DNA from: Fidelibacterota bacterium TCS55
GTDB lineage: Bacteria > Fidelibacterota > Marinisomatia > Marinisomatales > TCS55
Length of the DNA stretch: 64,000 bases
Direction of reading: 5' to 3'
Assembly (NCBI GenBank): GCA_001577025.1
Contig: LSCF01000002.1
Span: forward strand, 1-64,000
Shown piece after piece: positions 38,175 through 46,723 of the stretch (its first letter is position 1; each line of letters opens with the position of its first letter). Below the pieces are notes generated by a model, which worked only from the letters and a program-made list of their open reading frames with translations, had not been told where the DNA came from and searched no databases. Made by a program: the position numbers and the translations under genes.

Positions 38175-39002
38175 TTAAACGAAATGTTTCGTTAATTCTT
38201 CATTGAGCGCACTGGCTGTTGCTTCAAAATTTGGAGTTTCTTCATCGTCAATTGAAATAGATACCAATTTTTTCTTATGTGCTTTTACTCCGGGCAAGGC
38301 CAACAATTTTTCAGCTACATTATTATCGGGTGAATTCACAGCAACAATTAAATCTGCAAATGGGGCAGCTGCTTCATAACAATTGACCTTATTACCAGTC
38401 ACATTATCCGGCAAGGTTACACCAACCTTATCATAAGCAGCTCGAGAGAACTCGCTATATTCATCAACAGAATGAACTGTTAATACTGTTTTTATGTCAC
38501 CATAAAATTCTTTTGAATCGTAAATCTGTTGATAGATTAATGGCACATATGCACTTTGCCAATCGTTACATATTAATATGTCTGGTTTCCAAAATAAATG
38601 AGGTAATGTGGCGATCGCCGCTTTAGAAAAATAGGCATATCGTTCATCATTATCTGGTAAGACTCTGCCATTTTTTGCCTTATAAAGCAGATTGGATAAC
38701 CCTTTAAACCATTTCACATTTTCTAAAAAATATACCTGTACTCTTGTTTTGGGTATAAAGGCACTTTTAGCAGAAGTCATCACATCTTCCCCATCATATT
38801 CAAAGGGGATTTCTCTAAGACGAATAACTTCTCTTAAAATATATTTACGTTCACTGACAAACCCATATTTAGGGATCATGGTTCGCACATCGTGCCCCAT
38901 AGTTTGAAGGGCCAATGGGACATCCACAGAATATTGACCCAAATGGGAGGTATTCGCGAATGGTTTAATCTCTGTGGTGAGATAAAAAAGTTTTAAAGAC
39001 AT
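38175..39002 (-). CDS. GT5 N-domain protein (short glycogen/starch synthase-like)
   Basis: The protein has 275 residues and corresponds only to the N-terminal Rossmann domain of GT5 glycogen/starch synthases. The features are MSLKLFYLTTEIKPFANTSH at the start, PLALQTMGHDVRTMIPKYG, DERYAYFSKAAI, PDILICNDWQSAYVPL and TVLTVHSVDEYSEF. Full enzymes have about 480 residues; here the C-terminal domain, which binds most of the ADP-glucose, is missing. The catalytic KxGGL loop near the N-terminus reads KPFANTSHLG. A normal synthase activity is therefore doubtful. Short GT5 proteins of this kind are known in Bacteroidota beside DUF4270 genes. The gene is complete, with no frameshift nearby. Confidence 0.8.
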   Translation of the reverse strand: MSLKLFYLTTEIKPFANTSHLGQYSVDVPLALQTMGHDVRTMIPKYGFVSERKYILREVIRLREIPFEYDGEDVMTSAKSAFIPKTRVQVYFLENVKWFKGLSNLLYKAKNGRVLPDNDERYAYFSKAAIATLPHLFWKPDILICNDWQSAYVPLIYQQIYDSKEFYGDIKTVLTVHSVDEYSEFSRAAYDKVGVTLPDNVTGNKVNCYEAAAPFADLIVAVNSPDNNVAEKLLALPGVKAHKKKLVSISIDDEETPNFEATASALNEELTKHFV

Positions 39003-39013
39003 AATTGGTATTC

Positions 39014-39835
39014 TTACTGTACGTTGAGTTGTTTGAGAGATTCCCTTGCTTTCTCAAAAAATTCTGAGCCAGGGAAATAATCGATCAATCGCTGATATTC
39101 TTCACGTGCTTTATCTATATTGCCCATACTGCGGTGACAATGGCCCAATTTCAATTGCGCATCATCATCTTTATCCGTCCCGGGAAATGTGAAAACTTTT
39201 TCAAACTCAATGACGGCACGTTTATAGTTTTTCATTGTATAATAACACTCAGCCAACCAGTATTGACTGTTATCCGCTAAATCATTACCGGGGTCACTCA
39301 TAACCAATCCGGCAAAACCAGTGACTGCTTTTTCAAACTCGCCATTTTGATAATTGGATAATGCATCAATATAAGATTTCTTGTATTCTGCAGGGCTAAT
39401 TTTTGCACTTACCTTATCATTCACCCGATTGTTCTTCAGGTTATACATTTCGGTAAAACTATTGGTCAGAGTCACAATTTTATTTTCAATCATGACCAGT
39501 TGAGCGAGAATTTCAAAATTCACACTATCGATATAGGCGGCTTTATCTTCCATGAGTCGCATTTTATTTTGGATTGTATTGATTCTATTGATCAAGAGAA
39601 TCGCAACAGAATCGGTTTGTTCTTTTGCCTTCAAATTTGCTTTCAATGCATTTTGAAGCTCAGGAAGCAACATCCTAATTTGAGTATCTAGTGAATCAAC
39701 ACGCACATTTTGGCGGTCAATTTTTGCATTCAGTCGTTTCATTTCACGCTTGGTGGCTGCATCTTGCGCAGTCACTATTGAAAATGAAGCCAGTATCAAT
39801 ATGGTTGCTATGGATTTAAACAATCGATTCATCAT
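39014..39835 (-). CDS. CpoB/YbgF-like periplasmic coiled-coil TPR protein
   Basis: The protein has 273 residues with a signal peptide (about 1-23). A long coiled coil (about 27-125; MKRLNAKIDRQNVRVDSLDTQI at its start) precedes a C-terminal TPR domain (about 150-273) with three repeats: YQNGEFEKAVTGFAGL, YTMKNYKRAVIEFEKVF and SMGNIDKAREEYQRLIDYFP. This matches CpoB (YbgF), which links peptidoglycan synthesis with outer-membrane constriction in other bacteria. It sits beside the rodA/mrdA operon, though no tol-pal gene is in the window. The trailing TPR pattern is clear. The specific role is inferred. Confidence 0.8.
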   Translation of the reverse strand: MMNRLFKSIATILILASFSIVTAQDAATKREMKRLNAKIDRQNVRVDSLDTQIRMLLPELQNALKANLKAKEQTDSVAILLINRINTIQNKMRLMEDKAAYIDSVNFEILAQLVMIENKIVTLTNSFTEMYNLKNNRVNDKVSAKISPAEYKKSYIDALSNYQNGEFEKAVTGFAGLVMSDPGNDLADNSQYWLAECYYTMKNYKRAVIEFEKVFTFPGTDKDDDAQLKLGHCHRSMGNIDKAREEYQRLIDYFPGSEFFEKARESLKQLNVQ

Positions 39836-39923
39836 GAAGTTTAGCCTTGGATTTAATAATCAAATTGTGGCAGGGAATTTACCGCTTTTATTCCCTTCCC
39901 GGCATTATCTTTTTCGAATAGAA

Positions 39924-41150
39924 TTAATCTAATTCTTCACGACCGAAGTTCAGCACTAATCCAATCATCATAAAACTGGATAACAAAAACGAACCCCCAT
40001 AAGAAACAAAGGGCAAGGGCAATCCTTTCACTGGTATCATTCCGGCCGTCATTGCACAATTCACAAATATATGAGCCATAAATATCGTGGAAATACCAAT
40101 AAGAATGAGTCCAGAAAAACGGTCGGATGCATTTAATCCTAATTTAATAATTTTCACGATCAACCAAGAAAAGAGGACAAGCATAATGAATAACATAACG
40201 AAACCAAACTCTTCTCCGATTACACTCACAATGAAGTCCGATTCCTGTACCGGGAGGAATTTCAAATGGGTTTGCGTACCTTGACCCCACCCTTTTCCAA
40301 ATAAACCGCCGGACCCTAAAGCTGTTTTACTTTGAATAATTTGATATCCGGCACCTAAGGGATCTAAATCAGGATTGATAAGAGTTAATACGCGTTTTTG
40401 CTGAAAAGGACGTAGAGTATTCCACATAAGTGGAAAAATCAATCCTAAAAATATATTGCCGAAATAAATACCAACCCCATGCCATAGTTGGGGTTTTGCC
40501 ATGTAGATGACAATTGCCAATATTGCTGCCCAAATTGTGAAAGTAAACTCATTTGATGCGGCCAATATGCTAAATAATGGGGCGACTATTAGAAATAAAT
40601 GATATGGTCGCGCACCCACCCAGAACAACATGGGAATCACTGGGGTCATCATCACAAATGCTGTACCTAAATCTGGCTGATTTAACACAATGAAAGTAGG
40701 TAGGATAGCAATCGCAAAAGGAACTAGGTTTGACGCAAAATTATTCATCTGCAAATTGTGATCAGATAAATATCTCGCCAATGTAATTACAATCACCCAT
40801 TTTGCGATTTCAGATGGCTGCAACCCAAAGGGTAATCCCAGATTAATCCAACGGTATGTACCGGCCACCTTTTCACCAAAAAATGGTATAAAAACAGCCA
40901 AAACAATAAATCCGTATCCCAAATATATATATTTATGGACCAACCCTTTTGAAACGAGGGTCATGAAAATCATCAAGATGGTGGCAGGAATTAAAAATAT
41001 CATCTGCTTCGAAAATGCATTCGGTGGAGTCTGTGCTTGAACTTGAGCAATGCTGTAAAGTGTGACCAACCCTATTAACAATAATAAACCCACAACGAGC
41101 AAAAGGCTTAATGGCGAATTTTTAATTTTATACCAAAACTCTGCAAACAT
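39924..41150 (-). CDS. rodA: Rod-shape peptidoglycan polymerase RodA
   Basis: A SEDS-family glycosyltransferase that polymerises lipid II with PBP2 during elongation. The 408 residues have about ten membrane helices. The conserved segments are AGTYRWINLGLPFGLQPSEIAKW (around residue 95-117, given here in part), LNQPDLGTAFVMM, GWGQGTQTHLKFLPVQESDFIVSVIGEEFG and LPFVSYGGSFLLSSF near the C-terminus. The PESDF-type loop is GQGTQTHLKFLPVQESDF. Its ATG overlaps the mrdA stop (TAATG). It is the last gene of mreB-mreC-mreD-mrdA-rodA. Confidence 0.96.
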   Translation of the reverse strand: MFAEFWYKIKNSPLSLLLVVGLLLLIGLVTLYSIAQVQAQTPPNAFSKQMIFLIPATILMIFMTLVSKGLVHKYIYLGYGFIVLAVFIPFFGEKVAGTYRWINLGLPFGLQPSEIAKWVIVITLARYLSDHNLQMNNFASNLVPFAIAILPTFIVLNQPDLGTAFVMMTPVIPMLFWVGARPYHLFLIVAPLFSILAASNEFTFTIWAAILAIVIYMAKPQLWHGVGIYFGNIFLGLIFPLMWNTLRPFQQKRVLTLINPDLDPLGAGYQIIQSKTALGSGGLFGKGWGQGTQTHLKFLPVQESDFIVSVIGEEFGFVMLFIMLVLFSWLIVKIIKLGLNASDRFSGLILIGISTIFMAHIFVNCAMTAGMIPVKGLPLPFVSYGGSFLLSSFMMIGLVLNFGREELD

Positions 41151-42916
41151 TACTTAGACACCAGCTTTGTAGTTTTCGGACCATAATAATGTTGAAACAT
41201 TCTTTTTGCGATAGGTGCAGCGACTTCCCCACCGCTACCACCATTTTCAATCAAAATGGTAATCGTAATCATTTCATCATCTTTTTCACCGTAAGCAATA
41301 AACCATGCGTGGGGTTCACCATGTGGATTTTCTGCTGTCCCCGTTTTGCCACCAATTCTCAGACCAGGAATTTTTGGATTAGACCAACGGCCCGTCCCAT
41401 TGGATTGGGTAATAGTGAGCTCCATATAATCTTGAATACGATTCCATGTTCTACTTCGTATAGCCGGTGCATCAATCATTTCATTTTGCGATTGTACGAG
41501 GTGCAATGGGTATGTTTTTCCCCGTGTGGCTAGCAGATTTGTATAAGCCACCATTTGCAATGGTGTTACCAATATTTCACCTTGACCAATAGATAGGTTT
41601 AACATGGCACCCTTGGACCATCCATAACGTCCATGTAGTTTATTCATAAACTGGCGATCCGGCACCCTTCCCTTCATTTCTGTAGGTAAATCAATTGCTG
41701 TTATCAAGCCATGTAAAAATTGTTTTGATCGAATCGCTAAATCATTGATATCCACATTTTGGATGGCCTGATAAAAATACACATCACAAGACTGTACGAT
41801 GGCTTGTTCTAAATTTATTTTTCCGTGTCCGTTCTCATTCCAACAACGAAATGTGCGATCGTAAAATTCATATTCTCCTGTACAAAAAACAGACCAATCT
41901 GTTGTAACCAATTGCTTTTCTAATAGCTCAACACCAACCACCATTTTATAGATGGATCCCGGAGGATAGGTTCCATTGGTTACACGGTTTAATAAAGGTC
42001 GGTTTGAATCAGCAATAACGGTCTTCCAATCTTTACTGGATATCATTCCTGTAAATAAGTCTGGTTTATAGTCTGGGGCACTCACATAAGCCAAAATACC
42101 GCCAGTCCTTGGATTGGATACAATAGCTGTTCCTTTTTTATCGTTAAATTCATTTTCTAATAAAGCCTGAATGGATACATCCAAAGTGGTGTGAATATCA
42201 TTCCCGGGATTGGGTAAAATATTATCATGGCCTTCCACAGGTCCAGCTTCACGCCCAAAAGCATCCACTTGATAATAGGCAACCCCTTTTTCTCCCCGTA
42301 ACTGCGATTCATATTGACGTTCTAACCCGGACCAGCCCACGAGATCGCCATATTGATAATCACTTTGTTCATCCATGTCAACCATCATGCCTTGATCAAT
42401 TTCCTTTAAATAACCCAAGACGTGAGATGCACGAATTTTTGAATTGAATATTCTTTCAGGAAATTGTGAATAGACGATGCCCGTCAGCTCGTCTTTTGCT
42501 TCCTCTAATCGACTCAATTGCCCAATGGTAAGGTCTTTTGCCAATCGCGTGGGTAAAAACCGGTTTCGATAATAGTTTTTGTAATTTTGTTTTAAAATGG
42601 CTGTATCTATTCCGGTGGCAGCGCTGATGACTTTATAGTTTTTTTCTTTTTCAACTATTTCAGCCCCAATGGCCGACACAATGTAGGTGGGATAATTATC
42701 TACAATAATTTCACCATGTCGATCCAGGATTAATCCTCTGGGTGCAGGAATCGAGGTGGCACGAATGCGATTATTTTCTGCGCGTCGGCTATATTCGTTA
42801 TGATCCAATACTTGTAACTGAAAAAATCGATACGCCAACACTAAGTGCACAAATATGACAAATCCAGCCAAAAACCAAAATTTTGATTTTGAGACGGTAT
42901 TAGCGGATTTCAGCAC
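41150..42916 (-). CDS. mrdA: Penicillin-binding protein 2
   Basis: The elongasome transpeptidase that cross-links peptidoglycan. The 588 residues have one N-terminal membrane helix (about 12-32), a pedestal/dimerisation domain (about 50-230) with IPAPRGLILDRHGEII, and the transpeptidase domain. The catalytic motifs are Ser321 in GSIYKM (SxxK), a VQSCDVYFY segment holding the SxD/SxN element (SCD), and GGKTGTAENP (KTG). It follows mreD with a 17-base overlap and is coupled to rodA. The arrangement is the classical rod-shape operon. Confidence 0.96.
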   Translation of the reverse strand: MLKSANTVSKSKFWFLAGFVIFVHLVLAYRFFQLQVLDHNEYSRRAENNRIRATSIPAPRGLILDRHGEIIVDNYPTYIVSAIGAEIVEKEKNYKVISAATGIDTAILKQNYKNYYRNRFLPTRLAKDLTIGQLSRLEEAKDELTGIVYSQFPERIFNSKIRASHVLGYLKEIDQGMMVDMDEQSDYQYGDLVGWSGLERQYESQLRGEKGVAYYQVDAFGREAGPVEGHDNILPNPGNDIHTTLDVSIQALLENEFNDKKGTAIVSNPRTGGILAYVSAPDYKPDLFTGMISSKDWKTVIADSNRPLLNRVTNGTYPPGSIYKMVVGVELLEKQLVTTDWSVFCTGEYEFYDRTFRCWNENGHGKINLEQAIVQSCDVYFYQAIQNVDINDLAIRSKQFLHGLITAIDLPTEMKGRVPDRQFMNKLHGRYGWSKGAMLNLSIGQGEILVTPLQMVAYTNLLATRGKTYPLHLVQSQNEMIDAPAIRSRTWNRIQDYMELTITQSNGTGRWSNPKIPGLRIGGKTGTAENPHGEPHAWFIAYGEKDDEMITITILIENGGSGGEVAAPIAKRMFQHYYGPKTTKLVSK

Positions 42917-43391
42917 GAGAGGCTTCTCTTACTGGATAGAAAAATTGAATGATGAAAAAAAATATCATGGTATATCCGAAAGATAATAGCCACTTCATTC
43001 CAAACTCAACCCAATCTGATACCATTACGGTTTGGAACCGAACATATGTCATCATAAAGAAGTGAAATCCGATTATTCCAATCCAAAATAAATGAAATAC
43101 ATAAGGTAATAAGCGTTCATATTTTCCATTTAAATACCCCGTTAAATATGCCGTAATAGACAGGGTTAATGGACCTAACCCGAAGTGAGAGCCCACTCCT
43201 GTAAGATCTGATAATAATCCAATAGTAAACCCCATTATAATTCCTGGTGCTCTCCCAAACATCAAGCTAAAATAAAATACATAAATCACAATAAAATCCG
43301 GGCGAATCAAATTAATTGATAAAAAATCAACCAAAAGAAATTGAATTAGAAAAACCATGAGTGGCGGAATAATTCGATTAATCCAAACCAT
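42900..43391 (-). CDS. mreD: Rod-shape-determining protein MreD
   Basis: A small inner-membrane protein of the elongasome. The ATG at 43389-43391, preceded by GGGAG, gives 163 residues beginning MVWINRIIPP; a longer frame (to 43418) lacks a better site. About five membrane helices are present, with the family pattern FGRAPGIIMGFTIGLLSDL near residue 45-63 and a final charged tail REASRAEIR. It overlaps mreC by 14 bases and mrdA by 17 bases. Sequence conservation in this family is low, so position supports the call. Confidence 0.9.
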   Translation of the reverse strand: MVWINRIIPPLMVFLIQFLLVDFLSINLIRPDFIVIYVFYFSLMFGRAPGIIMGFTIGLLSDLTGVGSHFGLGPLTLSITAYLTGYLNGKYERLLPYVFHLFWIGIIGFHFFMMTYVRFQTVMVSDWVEFGMKWLLSFGYTMIFFFIIQFFYPVREASRAEIR

Positions 43392-44178
43392 CTTGGTCTC
43401 CCATAACGATAAACACATACATCAACGCACCTAGATTTGGTTTAATTCGAACCCGTGCGACTTTTTGAAAGCTATTTCTTTCGTCTAACACTTCTATTAC
43501 TTCACCTACAGGTAAATTCTTAGGGTAAATTTGACTAAACCCGGAGGTTACCACTTTATCGCCAATAGAAATTTCAGCATTCTTTTGCAGTTCTCTCACT
43601 TCACAAATGTTATTATTTAAAAACTGAAGTATACCCACACTACCTGATGGTATAATCCGTACAGACAATCGATAATTAACATCATTAATAATTTGGACCA
43701 CAGTGGTGTTTTTCCCTACCACAACCGTCTTACCGACTACACCACCGGGCACCACAACTGGCTGACCAACCTTCACACCATCATTAGACCCAATATCTAT
43801 GGTAATAGAAGAAAGGTTTGATGATGCACCCATGTTGACCACTTGACCAGCTATCAGAGTTAGACTACTATCCTGCTTAAATCCCACCAATTTGCGCATG
43901 TCGTGGAATTGCGCTTCAGATTGAAGCATGGCTTCCATTTGTAAAGTTAATTGGACATTTTTTTCACGGAGCAGTTGTGTTTCATCTTGGAGCTGTATCA
44001 TACTCCGCATCCATGCAAAGGGTGATGAAATAATGGAAAATGTATCACTAAATTTTCCTCGAATGATATGCACATTCGGAGAATCGTTTTTTAAAAGGAT
44101 TGTGAGGGATAGCGAGACCGCTACCAGTAGAATAAAATGATCTTTATATTTTAGAAGAGCTAGGACAAAATTCCGCAT
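43378..44178 (-). CDS. mreC: Rod-shape-determining protein MreC
   Basis: A bitopic protein that scaffolds PBP2 and MreB. The 266 residues have one N-terminal helix (about 13-30), then a coiled coil (about 60-90; QDETQLLREKNVQLTLQMEAM, given here in part). The double beta-barrel domain (about 110-260) follows, with SITIDIGSNDGVKVGQPVV and GVVGKTVVVGKNTTVVQII, both conserved in MreC. It starts 7 bases after mreB. Confidence 0.95.
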   Translation of the reverse strand: MRNFVLALLKYKDHFILLVAVSLSLTILLKNDSPNVHIIRGKFSDTFSIISSPFAWMRSMIQLQDETQLLREKNVQLTLQMEAMLQSEAQFHDMRKLVGFKQDSSLTLIAGQVVNMGASSNLSSITIDIGSNDGVKVGQPVVVPGGVVGKTVVVGKNTTVVQIINDVNYRLSVRIIPSGSVGILQFLNNNICEVRELQKNAEISIGDKVVTSGFSQIYPKNLPVGEVIEVLDERNSFQKVARVRIKPNLGALMYVFIVMGDQDGLD

Positions 44179-44185
44179 TCAAGGC

Positions 44186-45214
44186 TTAAATCAGGACGGA
44201 CTCGTATTTTTTAACATCTTCGAGTACTTTACCTGTACCTCTCACTACGGATAAGAGCGGTTCTTCAGCAATATTAACAGGTACGTTTGTCCGCTCTCTA
44301 ATGAGTTGATCAATACCTTTTAACATACTGCCGCCACCGGTCATGATAATTCCACGATCCAAAATATCAGCAGATAATTCTGGAGGTGTCTGTTCTAATG
44401 CACGCTTTACCGCTTCGACAATGGCGTTGATTGGATCCTTTAATGCCTGCCGAATTTCATCAGATGATACTTCGATTGTTTTTGGAATCCCAGAAACAAG
44501 ATCACGACCTTTTACCCCAATCATTTCACTTTTAACACGCATGGCCGAACCAACGGATTTTTTAATATTTTCTGCGGTTGATGAACCAATATCCAATTTA
44601 TGTTCATTGCGGAACCACTGAATGATGGCTTCATCCATTTCATCACCAGCAACACGGATAGCCTCTTTTGTCACCACACCATCCAATGCTATAACAGCAA
44701 TCTCAGTGGTACCACCACCAATATCAATGATGATGTTTCCGATGGGCTTTGAAATGTCCAATCCGATACCGATTGCAGCAGCCACCGGTTCTTCGATGAG
44801 ATAGACTTCTCTGGCATTTGCTCTTTCGCCAGAATCCCGTACAGCACGACGTTCTACTTCTGTGACGCCAGAAGGAACACAAATAACCATCCTTGGGCGC
44901 GCCAAACGGTTCATATTAATCTTATTGATGAATCCTTGCAGCAATCCATCAGTCATATTGAAATCGGCAATCACGCCATCCCGTAAGGGGCGAATCGTTT
45001 CAATTTCACGATGAGTTCTGCCGACCATGGCCTTTGCTTCATATCCAACGGCAATAATTTTATCATCATGGACAGATTTAGCAACAATGGATGGCTCATT
45101 AATCAGTACACCCTTCCCCTTAATGTACACCAAGGTGTTTGCAGTGCCCAAATCAATGGCAATATCGCCGGATACCCAGCTCAGTGGATTGGTAAGGGAA
45201 TTAAATAAGCCCAT
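44186..45214 (-). CDS. mreB: Rod-shape-determining protein MreB
   Basis: A bacterial actin that directs cell-wall elongation. The 342 residues are the usual length. The phosphate-1 motif is DIAIDLGTANTLVY, phosphate-2 is IIIDIGGGTTEIAV, and the adenosine motif is IIMTGGGSMLKGIDQLI. The conserved RPMVICVPSGVTEVERRAV appears as RPRMVICVPSGVTEVERRAV. It heads the operon; the 94 bases upstream, up to rnhA, should hold the promoter. Confidence 0.97.
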   Translation of the reverse strand: MGLFNSLTNPLSWVSGDIAIDLGTANTLVYIKGKGVLINEPSIVAKSVHDDKIIAVGYEAKAMVGRTHREIETIRPLRDGVIADFNMTDGLLQGFINKINMNRLARPRMVICVPSGVTEVERRAVRDSGERANAREVYLIEEPVAAAIGIGLDISKPIGNIIIDIGGGTTEIAVIALDGVVTKEAIRVAGDEMDEAIIQWFRNEHKLDIGSSTAENIKKSVGSAMRVKSEMIGVKGRDLVSGIPKTIEVSSDEIRQALKDPINAIVEAVKRALEQTPPELSADILDRGIIMTGGGSMLKGIDQLIRERTNVPVNIAEEPLLSVVRGTGKVLEDVKKYESVLI

Positions 45215-45308
45215 GAATTCTTCTAATTATATCTTTGAACTCGGATTAATGACGCCAAAGTTAATCTAAAAGTCTGTATCGATTCATTAAATAAAAGCGG
45301 AAAAGGAA

Positions 45309-45818
45309 TTATTTTTTCCCCAAGGCTCGACCGGCATTGGCCAATTTATCTGCTACCGTATTTTTGTCTCTCAGTACATGGGAAAATGTGTACTGCTCCA
45401 GTTGATTAAATAACGCCATGGCCTGATTGTAGAGTTTTTGCATTCGGGGATTTTTTACCTTGTATTGACCATTGATTTGTTTTACGACCAGTTCACTATC
45501 CGAAAAGATTTGTACAGACAATTGACCTAATGCAATTAGATGCTCAAGTCCTCGAATCAATGCAGTGTATTCTGCTTCGTTATTGGTGGCATCATCCATA
45601 TATTCAGAAAAGGAAATTAATTCCTCATTATTGCGATAAATAACGCCGCCGATGCCAGCAGTTTTAGAATGCAGATCGGCTGCACCATCAATATATAATG
45701 ATATTTCATCACCTCCATCTATTCGGTCGAATAATGATTTCAATATTTTATTCCTTCTATTTGATGGATTGGATAGTAAAGTTTTTAGCGCGTCTATTTC
45801 GTTTTTTTCTAATTTCAT
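45309..45818 (-). CDS. rnhA: Ribonuclease HI-type protein
   Basis: Degrades RNA in RNA-DNA hybrids. The 169 residues have an N-terminal extension (about 1-38), then an RNase H fold with the four acidic residues in YIDGAAD, NNEAEYTAL, FSDSELVVKQINGQYKV and NTVADKLAN. The segment order is that of the short 'reverse-transcriptase-like' RNase HI proteins common in bacteria. It lies 6 bases downstream of the PD-(D/E)XK nuclease gene, so the two nuclease genes form a small operon. Confidence 0.9.
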   Translation of the reverse strand: MKLEKNEIDALKTLLSNPSNRRNKILKSLFDRIDGGDEISLYIDGAADLHSKTAGIGGVIYRNNEELISFSEYMDDATNNEAEYTALIRGLEHLIALGQLSVQIFSDSELVVKQINGQYKVKNPRMQKLYNQAMALFNQLEQYTFSHVLRDKNTVADKLANAGRALGKK

Positions 45819-45824
45819 TTCGAA

Positions 45825-46613
45825 TTAAATGTATGGGTTGGTACCACCCTTTGCTGAACATTCTTCCCAGTAATAGCACCAGTTGCAAAGGATGCTTTCT
45901 TTCGGTGCGAACGCACCCCCATTTTGGATGTGCCCTCTGATTTCATCAATTCGTGATTTAGTTTGATACACTAATTGGGTAATCTGCGCGGATGTTCGAG
46001 CAGAGTGCACCTCTAAATTATGCTGTAAAAAATGCCATACCAATTTGACGGAGGATACATCTGACTTGGATTGCTCTAGTGCCACCTGATATGTTGCCAA
46101 TTGTCCATCCCGATCTGCATTGTATTGATTCATGGCTCTTTTTCCACTTTTATAATCATGGATTTCATAATTGCCATTTCCATCGTGGTCAATCCGATCT
46201 ACAATACCTTTCATCATGTAATCATCTGAGTTGTCGATTGAAAAGATAAATTCAACTTCTGTACCGATCACCGGTTCAGCAAAAGGACTGTGTGTGCGGT
46301 AAAATGCAGCAATACATCTTTCACCCAATTCATAGTAAAACTTTTCTGAATTCTCTTTTCGAACAATGGCAATACGATCATGCCAATGGGATTCCCATAC
46401 TTCATGATATTTTTCTATCACCCTATCCAAAAACGGCAATCGACTGGCCAAAACTTCATCATAGAGATATTCTAATGCTTCGTGGACGCTTTTACCCATA
46501 AATGCCTCAATGCCTTCATCTCGCTTAATTACCTTATCGATATATCGAAATCGAAACTGGGCAGGGCATTTTTTATAGGTTTCTAGACTACTGTATGAAA
46601 ATCGTTCAATCAT
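45825..46613 (-). CDS. PD-(D/E)XK nuclease with Fe-S cysteine motif (AddB/Cas4-like)
   Basis: The protein has 262 residues. It starts with the RecB-nuclease family segment FSYSSLETYKKCPAQFRFRYI (first Cys about 16) and MGKSVHEALEYL. The catalytic core reads GIVDRIDHDGNGNYEIHDYKSG, with its D and DxK. The C-terminus has CNWCYYWEEC, giving three more Cys for a 4Fe-4S cluster like that of AddB and Cas4. No cas genes or CRISPR repeats are near, so a stand-alone repair nuclease or exonuclease is more likely than Cas4. It is followed directly by the RNase HI gene. Confidence 0.88.
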   Translation of the reverse strand: MIERFSYSSLETYKKCPAQFRFRYIDKVIKRDEGIEAFMGKSVHEALEYLYDEVLASRLPFLDRVIEKYHEVWESHWHDRIAIVRKENSEKFYYELGERCIAAFYRTHSPFAEPVIGTEVEFIFSIDNSDDYMMKGIVDRIDHDGNGNYEIHDYKSGKRAMNQYNADRDGQLATYQVALEQSKSDVSSVKLVWHFLQHNLEVHSARTSAQITQLVYQTKSRIDEIRGHIQNGGAFAPKESILCNWCYYWEECSAKGGTNPYI

Positions 46614-46723
46614 TAATTAATTAATATTTTATCGAGGCGAAAGATACGTCGAGACCAATGTCTGATTCTACGATAGAAGCGGAATTAGGAAATAATTTTT
46701 ATAAAATACAGAGGGGCTGGTTA

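Noticed and set aside
39872-39896. Inverted repeat AGGGAAT / ATTCCCT between rodA and the CpoB-like gene as a terminator
   Set aside because: The arms are only 7 bp, the loop is 11 bases and no T run follows; it overlaps the recurring leader motif instead.
45825-46613. Cas4 of a CRISPR system
   Set aside because: The Cys and PD-(D/E)XK motifs fit, but there are no cas genes or repeats in the window.
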